In this document: piece by piece, positions 9,042 through 14,050 of the stretch
How the letters are laid out: every line of letters begins with the position of its first letter
Position numbering within the stretch: the first letter of the stretch is position 1
NCBI GenBank assembly: GCA_019416935.1
Contig: DXWI01000023.1
Span: 1-14,050, forward strand
Reading direction: 5' to 3'
DNA: 14,050 nucleotides
Origin: Clostridiales bacterium
Lineage (GTDB): Bacteria; Bacillota; Clostridia; Christensenellales; CAG-138
Translations under genes and position numbers: made by a program
The notes under the pieces: generated by a model
Database searches by the model: none
Seen by the model: the letters and a program-made list of their open reading frames with translations, nothing else
Told to the model about the DNA's origin: nothing

Positions 9042-9074
9042 AGGGTCATCCGTCTTTGCGGGGCGGATGACCCT
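9042..9074. repeat. Second perfect hairpin directly after the terminator
   Basis: AGGGTCATCCG (9042-9052) pairs with CGGATGACCCT (9064-9074), an 11-bp perfect stem with an 11-base loop. No T-run follows on either strand, so it is not a standard terminator in either direction. It could back up termination, protect RNA ends, or be a remnant of a dispersed repeat. The rest of the gap between 8983 and 9179 is AT-rich promoter DNA. Confidence 0.7.
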
Positions 9075-9119
9075 TGCTCTATCAAAAAAACAGAAAAGAA
9101 TTATTGAGAATCGAAATAT

Positions 9120-9140
9120 ATTTATTGACAAACAATAAAT
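9120..9140. promoter_or_regulatory. Candidate operator: perfect inverted repeat over the -35 of the DUF2975 operon
   Basis: ATTTATTG (9120-9127) and CAATAAAT (9133-9140) are perfect inverted arms with a 5-base spacer. The -35 TTGACA (9125-9130) lies across the left arm and the spacer. The YozG-like regulator encoded in the same operon is the natural candidate to bind here and autoregulate; this is inference from position. Confidence 0.55.
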
Positions 9141-9153
9141 CAAGTGATAGACT
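9125..9153 (+). promoter_or_regulatory. Sigma-A promoter of the DUF2975-HTH-DUF4153 operon
   Basis: TTGACA (9125-9130), a 17-bp spacer and TAGACT (9148-9153) preceded by TGA. The predicted +1 is near 9160, with AAGGAG (9165-9170) only a few bases into the message, so the leader is ~20 nt. Confidence 0.8.
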
Positions 9154-9179
9154 GTCGCCATGGAAAGGAGTGATTTCTT

Positions 9180-9641
9180 TTGCGGAACAAATGGCTCAAC
9201 GGATTGGTCAAGGGGTTGCTCGTGGTCGGGCTGCTGGCCGGTTTGTTCGTTTCCTATCAGCTGCTCTCCGAGATGGGCGCTCAGGTGGACGCGCTGTCCA
9301 TGGAACTGCACGCCACGCATGTGCTCACCTTTTTTGCCGTCGGCCTCGGCATCCTGTTCGTCATCGGCGCGATCGTCATCTGCGTGACGCTGTTCGTTAT
9401 GATGTGCTCCATCGACAAGGACCCGTTTGTACGCCGGAACGTCAGGGCGCTCAGGCTGATGGGGTTTGTCGCGCTGGGCATGGCGGCCTGCTGCCTTCTG
9501 CTGGTTCTGCTGCCGGCCAACACGATTCTCGCGCAATTCGTCGGCGCGGCGGTTGCACTGTGCGGCCTGTTCTCCCTGGTACTGTCGGGCGTGTTTGAAC
9601 GTGCGGTCGCTTTCAAGGAAGAAAACGACCTGACGGTGTGA
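9180..9641 (+). CDS. DUF2975 membrane protein
   Basis: This 153-residue integral membrane protein has about four hydrophobic segments (near 8-28, 48-75, 92-111 and 113-136). It carries the DUF2975 signature DPFVRRNVRALRLMG at 81-95 and ends FERAVAFKEENDLTV, which is typical of the family. Function is unknown; members are nearly always next to a small Cro/CI-type HTH gene, as here, which suggests a membrane sensor or partner of that regulator. The start is a TTG: AAGGAG at 9165-9170 is nine bases upstream, and the frame then reads MRNKWLNGL, a positively charged N-terminus before the first membrane helix. An ATG at 9160 is in another frame. The regulator gene starts 10 bp after its stop. Confidence 0.88.
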   Translation: MRNKWLNGLVKGLLVVGLLAGLFVSYQLLSEMGAQVDALSMELHATHVLTFFAVGLGILFVIGAIVICVTLFVMMCSIDKDPFVRRNVRALRLMGFVALGMAACCLLLVLLPANTILAQFVGAAVALCGLFSLVLSGVFERAVAFKEENDLTV

Positions 9642-9651
9642 GGGCGGCGCT

Positions 9652-9861
9652 ATGATTCGTGTCAATCTGGATGTTATGATGGCAAAGCGCCATATCTCGC
9701 TCGGAGAACTGGCCGAGCGCGTGGACATCACGCTGGCAAACCTCTCGATTCTGAAGAACAATAAGTGCCGCGCCATCCGTTTTTCCACGCTCGATGCGAT
9801 CTGCCGTGCGCTGGACTGCCAGCCGTCCGATCTGCTGGAATATGTGGAGGAGAACGCGTGA
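9652..9861 (+). CDS. YozG-like Cro/CI-family HTH regulator
   Basis: This 69-residue protein is a single HTH domain. It opens MIRVNLDVMMAKRHISLGEL and continues AERVDITLANLSILKNNK, RAIRFSTLDAICRALDCQPSD and LLEYVEE, the pattern of small YozG-type XRE regulators. The recognition helix is around residues 26-37. There is no ligand or dimerisation domain. The ribosome site GAGGG overlaps the stop of the DUF2975 gene. In this widespread pair the regulator is thought to bind DNA while the membrane partner affects its activity; the partner's mode of action is unproven. A likely target is the inverted repeat at 9120-9140 in its own operon promoter. Confidence 0.93.
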   Translation: MIRVNLDVMMAKRHISLGELAERVDITLANLSILKNNKCRAIRFSTLDAICRALDCQPSDLLEYVEENA

Positions 9862-11129
9862 TGGGGCGGCAGGAGCAACCCGTTTTTGTGCAGGACGCGC
9901 TACAATCCGGCGAAGAAAAGGAGCTGAAGCACGTCTTTTCCGCTCAGGAAAAGTGGCTGCTGCTCGGCGCGTTCGGTCTCGGTGTGCTGTTTCGGCTGCT
10001 ATGGGACGCCGAGAACCTCTGGGCCTACAGTGCGTTCTGGGCGGCCTATGCGGCGCTGTTTCTGATCTGGCAGTGGGACAGGGCAAAGAATAACCGCATC
10101 TCCTGGTTCGTGCTTGCCGCGGCAGTCGTGCTGATGGCGCTGCTGCCGTATCAGGCGCGGTTGGACGATCTGGGCGGCATGATCTTTGCGGCGATTCTGG
10201 CGATCCCCTGCCTGCTGATGCTGCACGCGGTGCTTGTACTGTATGAGATCCCCGTCGGGCGGGAGGGTATGGCGGTGTGCGGCATGGCGCGCGGTTTCTT
10301 TGTGCTGCCGTTCGCTTCCATCGGCCGGTTTTTCGGCGCGGTCGGTGCGCTCGCAGCCGGCGCGGGCCGCCAAAAGCGCAGAGCTCGGCAAGCGCTGGCG
10401 GGGCTTTTGATCGGCGTGCCGCTGCTGATCGTGGTGCTCGTGCTCCTGTCCCGCGCGGACGCGCGAATGGAGACGCTCGTCTTTGGCGCGTGGGAGCAAT
10501 GGGACGTCGGGAGCTGCATTCGCACGGTCGCTGCGGTGCTGGCCACGGCAATGCTGTTCTATTCCTTCCTGCATGGCGGAAAATACCGCCTGCCGCCTGT
10601 GCGCCCCCTGCCGGACGGCTGCTGGAGTGCGGCCACGCTCGGCGTGATCGAGGCACTGCCGCTGGCAGCCTACGCGCTGTTCCTCGGATTGCAGTTTTCC
10701 TATCTGTTCGGCGGGACGCTGCCGGAGGCGTACACCTATTCCGAGTATGCGCGGGCGGGCTTCGGCGAGTTGATCGTGGTATCGCTGATCAATTTTCTGC
10801 TGCTGGCGCTGTCGGTGCGCTACGGGGAAAAACACGCGGTGCTCTCCATGCTCAACGGCCTCCTGCTCATTGCAAACGCGCTGCTGCTTGCTTCGGCGGC
10901 GCTCCGGCTGCTGATGTATATCGACGCCTACGGACTGACGATCATGCGGATTCTGCCGCTCTGGCTCATGGCGTTTCTCGCCTTCTTGACGGTGCTCGCC
11001 GCCGTTCGGCTCCGGAACGGGCGCATGCCGCTCGTGCGGATCGCGGCGCTGGCATTCATGTACTGGTTTTTGGTACTGTATGCCCCGAACTGGGGCGCGA
11101 TCATGCAGGCGTTCAACGCCGCGCGCTGA
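9861..11129 (+). CDS. DUF4153/DUF4173-type polytopic membrane protein
   Basis: The 422-residue protein is hydrophobic over most of its length, with roughly ten or more membrane segments after a ~28-residue soluble, acidic N-terminus. A DUF4153/4173-like signature YSEYARAGFGELIVVSLIN begins at residue 293. The family's function is unknown. The ATG overlaps the regulator's stop codon by one base (TGATG, 9859-9863), and GGAGGAG at 9846-9852 supplies a strong ribosome site, so its expression is tied to the HTH protein. No catalytic residues stand out. A transport or envelope role is only a guess. A basic cytoplasmic-type loop (RQKRRARQ) lies in the first half. Confidence 0.8.
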   Translation: MGRQEQPVFVQDALQSGEEKELKHVFSAQEKWLLLGAFGLGVLFRLLWDAENLWAYSAFWAAYAALFLIWQWDRAKNNRISWFVLAAAVVLMALLPYQARLDDLGGMIFAAILAIPCLLMLHAVLVLYEIPVGREGMAVCGMARGFFVLPFASIGRFFGAVGALAAGAGRQKRRARQALAGLLIGVPLLIVVLVLLSRADARMETLVFGAWEQWDVGSCIRTVAAVLATAMLFYSFLHGGKYRLPPVRPLPDGCWSAATLGVIEALPLAAYALFLGLQFSYLFGGTLPEAYTYSEYARAGFGELIVVSLINFLLLALSVRYGEKHAVLSMLNGLLLIANALLLASAALRLLMYIDAYGLTIMRILPLWLMAFLAFLTVLAAVRLRNGRMPLVRIAALAFMYWFLVLYAPNWGAIMQAFNAAR

Positions 11130-11142
11130 GTACAGATGACGG

Positions 11143-11175
11143 ACGGGGGAGCCGGCACGCCGGCTCCCCCGTTTT
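11143..11175 (+). terminator. Long GC-rich terminator hairpin between convergent genes
   Basis: CGGGGGAGCCGGC (11144-11156) is perfectly complementary to GCCGGCTCCCCCG (11159-11171). The innermost pair must open to give a 4-base loop, and the flanking A/T pair extends the stem. The plus strand has TTTT (11172-11175), so it ends the DUF4153 operon. The minus strand has no T-run, but the same stem would sit just after the stop of the convergent phosphatase gene and could slow polymerase from that side too. Confidence 0.88.
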
Positions 11176-11181
11176 GAACGC

Positions 11182-11772
11182 TTAAAGATTGAACCCTTCG
11201 AGCACGGCTTTGCCGCTTTCCTCGATCCGGACGGCGGAATAGCAGCCGTGGCGAAACGCGTGTTCCGGCTGCATGAGCGTATCCGGCCCCATGAGATCAA
11301 GGCGCTTGAGCACCAGACTGAGCGAGCCGTTGTGCGCAACCAGCAGCGTATCTTCGCCGCAGGCAAGCACATCGTTGATACAGGCGGCCACGCGCGCCTC
11401 CATGGACGCGGGCGGCTCGACCGTGGGGGGAACCGTGTCGTACCAATTGTGCACGAACGCATCGATCATGTCGCCGTACAGCGCGCGCGACTGCGCCCAA
11501 TCGCAGCCCTCCAGCGTGCCCATGAACTGCTCGCGCAGAGCGGCGTTCTTCTCCGGCCGCAGCGCGCGCGCTCCGATGCAGATTTGCGCCGTTTCCCAAG
11601 CGCGCAGCAGATCGCTCGCCACGCACCGGGAGAACGAAACGGAGGACAGCTTTTTTGCCGCCTGCCGCGCCTGCTCCCGCCCGAGCGCGGTCAGCGGGTA
11701 ATCCGTATGTCCAAAGAACAGGCGCTTGGCGTTCCCCTCGGATTGTCCGTGGCGCACGAGATACAGATACAT
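11182..11772 (-). CDS. Histidine phosphatase family protein (phosphoglycerate mutase-like)
   Basis: The 196-residue protein belongs to the branch-1 histidine phosphatases. The catalytic motif VRHGQSEGN is at residues 6-14 (His8 is the phosphorylated residue), with Arg57 in SDLLRAWETA, the acidic proton donor Glu81 in LREQFMGTLEG, and the second catalytic His147 in VAHNGSL. Members dephosphorylate sugar phosphates, the alpha-ribazole phosphate cobalamin intermediate, or other small molecules; the size fits CobC/phosphatase types better than the ~250-residue glycolytic mutase. No cobalamin genes are nearby, so the substrate is open. The ATG at 11772 is chosen because GGGAGG (11786-11781) is eight bases upstream and the frame starts MYLYLVRHG; an ATG at 11793 would have its purine tract too close. 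It is transcribed alone, convergent with the DUF4153 operon and divergent from the sigma factor gene. Confidence 0.93.
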   Translation of the reverse strand: MYLYLVRHGQSEGNAKRLFFGHTDYPLTALGREQARQAAKKLSSVSFSRCVASDLLRAWETAQICIGARALRPEKNAALREQFMGTLEGCDWAQSRALYGDMIDAFVHNWYDTVPPTVEPPASMEARVAACINDVLACGEDTLLVAHNGSLSLVLKRLDLMGPDTLMQPEHAFRHGCYSAVRIEESGKAVLEGFNL

Positions 11773-11801
11773 CGATCGATCCTCCCAATCCATTTCCTTT
11801 C

Positions 11802-11829
11802 AGTATAGCGGCAAACGCCCGCAAAGCAA
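11802..11829 (-). promoter_or_regulatory. Promoter of the phosphatase gene
   Basis: The minus strand reads TATACT at 11807-11802, with TTGCTT 16 bp upstream (11829-11824) or TTTGCT at 17 bp. The -10 context GCTATACTGA is the same as at the TetR-type gene. The predicted start is near 11795, upstream of GGGAGG. Confidence 0.55.
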
Positions 11830-11868
11830 AGCAATAAAAAAATCAAAACCCAAATTCCGTGCAACCGA

Positions 11869-11897
11869 TTGGGAAATCCGAATGTCTATGGTATAGT
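11869..11897 (+). promoter_or_regulatory. Promoter of the ECF sigma operon
   Basis: TTGGGA (11869-11874), a 17-bp spacer and TATAGT (11892-11897) with TGG just before it (extended -10). It looks like a housekeeping sigma-A promoter. ECF operons often also have a self-recognised promoter with an AAC-type -35; CAACC occurs at 11862-11866, but I cannot call a matching -10 with confidence. Confidence 0.6.
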
Positions 11898-11928
11898 AGG
11901 GAAAAAGGGGGAGAGGAGTACTTCAGGG

Positions 11929-12411
11929 ATGGCTGGCATGAGCGATGCCGACTGGTTTTGCGAACAGGTGGAGCAGCTAAAACCCACGATGTTTCGCGTA
12001 GCCTATTCGATATTGCGTTGTGAGGCCGACTGCGAGGATGCAGCCGCGTCTGCTGTGCTGCGCGCTTTTCGCTACCTTGGAACGCTGCGCAGCCGCGAGG
12101 ACTTTCGCGCGTGGCTGATGCGGATTCTCAAAAACGAGTGCTATACCATGCTCCGCAAGCGCCCACCGACCGAGCCGCTCACCGAGCGGGAGGCCTACGA
12201 TCAACATATGCCGGATCTGGATTTGGCCGCCGCGTTCCAAATGCTGCCGCCGGAGGCCAGACTGGCGCTCACGCTGTACCACCGCGAGGGGTACGCCGTT
12301 CGGGAGATCGCCCGGATTCTCGGCGAACCGGAGGGAACGGTCAAGAGCCGGCTGTCGCGGGCGCGTGCAACGCTGAGGAGGACATTGGAGAAAGGGGAAC
12401 AGAGAGCATGA
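11929..12411 (+). CDS. ECF-type RNA polymerase sigma factor
   Basis: The 160-residue protein has only the two sigma-70 domains found in ECF factors. Region 2 (about 20-78) includes MFRVAYSILRCEADCED and FRAWLMRILKNECYTMLRK. Region 4 (about 100-153) includes LPPEARLALTLYHREGYAVREIA and the recognition helix GTVKSRLSRARATLRR. Such factors redirect RNA polymerase to a small regulon after release from a membrane anti-sigma protein. ATG 11929 is chosen because GAGAGGAG (11911-11918) lies 10 bases upstream; a second ATG at 11938 is possible. Its stop overlaps the next gene's start (ATGA, 12408-12411), the usual arrangement for a sigma/anti-sigma pair. The region 2.2-2.4 variant DCEDAAASAVLRAF replaces the commoner DAEDAVQE pattern, but the fold should hold. 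Confidence 0.93.
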   Translation: MAGMSDADWFCEQVEQLKPTMFRVAYSILRCEADCEDAAASAVLRAFRYLGTLRSREDFRAWLMRILKNECYTMLRKRPPTEPLTEREAYDQHMPDLDLAAAFQMLPPEARLALTLYHREGYAVREIARILGEPEGTVKSRLSRARATLRRTLEKGEQRA

Positions 12412-13943
12412 CCAAGCGGGAACCTCGCAAAAGCGATTTGCATCTGGACGCTCTGTACCCTGAGATGCCCGCATCGTTTTCACAGCGGGTTGACGATGCG
12501 CTGTTTCAGGCGCGCAGTTCGCGTACTTACGGAAAGCGAAGGAACAGCCGTAACCGGCGCGGCGTGATGGCGGCGTGCGCTTGTGCGGCGGCATTTGTCG
12601 CCGTATGCGGGGCAGCGCTGTTTTTGCCCTCGCTGCGCGCGCAGCGGGAGATGCAGGCTGCCGCGAAGCCGGATGTGCCGATGACGACCCTCACGGTGGA
12701 GACGGCTTTGCCGGGCTTTGCCGTTTCCTCCGTCGGGCCGACTCCGGAACCGGAGCAGCCGCCCGAATTGGAGGAGAATGCGGGCTCGAAGTCCACGACA
12801 GAGGAGCGCACGCCGGCGACGCAGGCGCCGACAGCAACGCCGACGGCGAAGCCGGAACAGACGAAGGATCTGTTTCACGCGTCCGATGTGACCGACAGCA
12901 TGGTGGAAAAGTGCGCCGCGCAGCTGTTGGAATGGTACTGTTGTGCTCTGGGCAACCACTCCATACCGGACACGAGCACGCTGATGGAGACCAACGTGGA
13001 TACGGAGCTGTGGTACTATGCGCTCGAATTGCAGATCGAACAGCTGAACCGAGCCGACACCGATGTTGGGACGCTGCAGCCGGACAACGTTGACGTGCTG
13101 CTGGAGCGGTGCGAGTGGCTGAACGATGAAACACTGCTCGCAACCGTCCGTGTCCGCTTTGAGGAAGCGGGCGTAATGGTGGAGCAGCGCATGTTTCTGA
13201 CGCTTCAGGTCACCGACACAGGGCTGCGGATCGTGGGATTCGACTGCGAGGGCGACAGCGCGTGGTATGATGCGCTCAAGGCAGCTGCCGAAGCGGAGAT
13301 GGCCAATGGCGTGGAGCAGGCGGAGGCGAACGGGCTGGCTTACAATACGCTTTCCGAGCGGCTACACAGCGACATGCTGTTCCAATGGTGGAACGGGGCG
13401 CTGTATCCGCTGCGCAGTGCGGGGGAACATGGGGCGGGTATGGCGATCCCCCAAAAGCCGGCGTCGGAACCGCAAAAATCGATGCAGACCGGCTGGTCAA
13501 CGAGCACTCAGAAGGACGCCACGCTGTCGGAACTGTTTGGATACGGCACGATGCCGCTGCTGCCGTATGTCGCATTTTTTGAATACGGCGTGACCGGTCT
13601 CGGCGTGACCGTGCTGCCGGACAGCTATGTGATCTATCTGTATGACGACGGCTTGGTGGCGGAGGCCTGTCGCGGCACGCTGGCGCAGGTGCGCACGGCG
13701 TTTGAATCCCTGCCGGGCGGGACGTATATTGTGACATTCCGCGCGGCGCTGCCGGAAACGGGATTTGCGGCGGAGTTGGCGACTGCCTCCGGCGCGGGTG
13801 AGCAGCCCGCCACAACCGGAACGCCGGCCGCAGCTACGGCCGCGCAGCCGAATGCAACCGCAACCCCGGCCGCAACCGACGGGGAGAACGAAGCGGCCGG
13901 CACGGCGGAGGCATGGCTGTTCGCATTTGCCATGGAGTATTGA
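12408..13943 (+). CDS. Single-pass membrane protein, putative anti-sigma factor with large extracytoplasmic domain
   Basis: The 511-residue protein has a ~50-residue basic cytoplasmic N-terminus containing MPASFSQRVDDALFQA (20-35). This resembles the short MPxxF...AL segment of clostridial anti-sigma proteins, and there is no His/Cys zinc motif. One membrane helix spans about 52-74. Outside come a Pro/Thr/Glu-rich linker (about 108-152), a mixed alpha/beta domain (about 155-290), a second region with YLYDDGLVAEACRG (about 340-460), and an Ala/Thr/Pro-rich tail (about 460-505) ending WLFAFAMEY. The start is the ATG in the ATGA overlap with the sigma gene; AAAGGGG lies ten bases upstream. By position and topology it should hold the sigma factor at the membrane and sense something outside. 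I do not recognise the outer domains, and a chain this long is unusual for an anti-sigma factor, so a lipid- or wall-related sensor or an ordinary regulon member are both possible. Confidence 0.82.
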   Translation: MTKREPRKSDLHLDALYPEMPASFSQRVDDALFQARSSRTYGKRRNSRNRRGVMAACACAAAFVAVCGAALFLPSLRAQREMQAAAKPDVPMTTLTVETALPGFAVSSVGPTPEPEQPPELEENAGSKSTTEERTPATQAPTATPTAKPEQTKDLFHASDVTDSMVEKCAAQLLEWYCCALGNHSIPDTSTLMETNVDTELWYYALELQIEQLNRADTDVGTLQPDNVDVLLERCEWLNDETLLATVRVRFEEAGVMVEQRMFLTLQVTDTGLRIVGFDCEGDSAWYDALKAAAEAEMANGVEQAEANGLAYNTLSERLHSDMLFQWWNGALYPLRSAGEHGAGMAIPQKPASEPQKSMQTGWSTSTQKDATLSELFGYGTMPLLPYVAFFEYGVTGLGVTVLPDSYVIYLYDDGLVAEACRGTLAQVRTAFESLPGGTYIVTFRAALPETGFAAELATASGAGEQPATTGTPAAATAAQPNATATPAATDGENEAAGTAEAWLFAFAMEY

Positions 13944-14020
13944 CGGACGGTGGCGGCGACCCGCATGGAATGTGACGGTCAACCGGCTTGCAGGCAACAC
14001 CCATAACGCTTATCATGCCT

Positions 14021-14050
14021 TCGGCGGCAGACGCATGCGTCTGCCGCCGA
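14021..14050. terminator. Perfect 30-bp palindrome, probable terminator stem cut by the window end
   Basis: TCGGCGGCAGACGCA (14021-14035) and its exact complement (14036-14050) form a 15-bp-arm palindrome ending at the last base shown. It lies 77 bp after the stop of the membrane sensor gene. A T-run, if present, is outside the window. In 13944-14020 I see no gene or clear signal. Confidence 0.6.

Noticed and set aside
12111..12407. Upstream extension of the membrane sensor frame into the sigma gene
   Set aside because: The extension is out of frame with the sigma factor and has no protein-like features; the ATGA overlap at 12408 with a ribosome site is the natural start.

Overview
The window reads as a stretch of chromosome from a GC-rich member of the Firmicutes, probably class Clostridia. 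The signs are paired DegV proteins, DUF3795, a ZmaR-like GNAT enzyme, the secA-prfB pair, a DUF2975/YozG-type regulator pair, strong AGGAGG-like ribosome binding sites and consensus sigma-A promoters in AT-rich gaps. I see no IS element, integrase, tRNA, rRNA or CRISPR array. It looks like an ordinary chromosomal region mixing housekeeping genes with small regulatory operons. No gap between genes exceeds 300 bases.

Region 1 (1-1221) is a divergent pair. The 5' part of an SPFH/band-7 membrane protein gene runs off the left edge on the minus strand, and a TetR-type regulator gene lies on the plus strand. Both have good promoters in the shared 116-bp gap. The SPFH promoter carries three AATATC/GATATC units at an 11-bp period. 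The regulator's predicted transcription start falls on its own start codon, so its mRNA may be leaderless.

Region 2 (1222-4165) holds a consensus promoter with a small palindrome at the transcription start. It drives two tandem DegV (fatty-acid-binding) genes and a small Cys-rich DUF3795 gene, and the unit closes with a hairpin terminator. A GNAT acetyltransferase gene starts immediately after that terminator.

Region 3 (4151-9074) is a secA-prfB-amino acid kinase operon. The -10 element upstream of secA is embedded in a perfect 8-bp-arm palindrome. Here prfB has no programmed frameshift. The third gene is ProB-like but lacks a PUA domain and has no proA beside it. A strong terminator and a second perfect hairpin follow.

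Region 4 (9120-11175) is a tightly packed three-gene membrane/regulator operon (DUF2975, YozG-like HTH, DUF4153/4173). Its -35 element sits inside a perfect inverted repeat, and a long GC-rich terminator hairpin ends it.

Region 5 (11182-14050) has a histidine phosphatase gene on the minus strand. Divergent from it is an ECF sigma factor gene overlapping, by ATGA, the gene for a single-pass membrane protein with a large outer domain, presumably its anti-sigma factor and sensor. A perfect 30-bp palindrome, probably the terminator stem, closes the window.

The points most worth following are the ECF sigma/membrane sensor pair, the ProB-like kinase in the secA-prfB operon, and the regulatory architecture at the SPFH/TetR and DUF2975 promoters. 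I do not see a clearly novel multi-gene defence or metabolic system.
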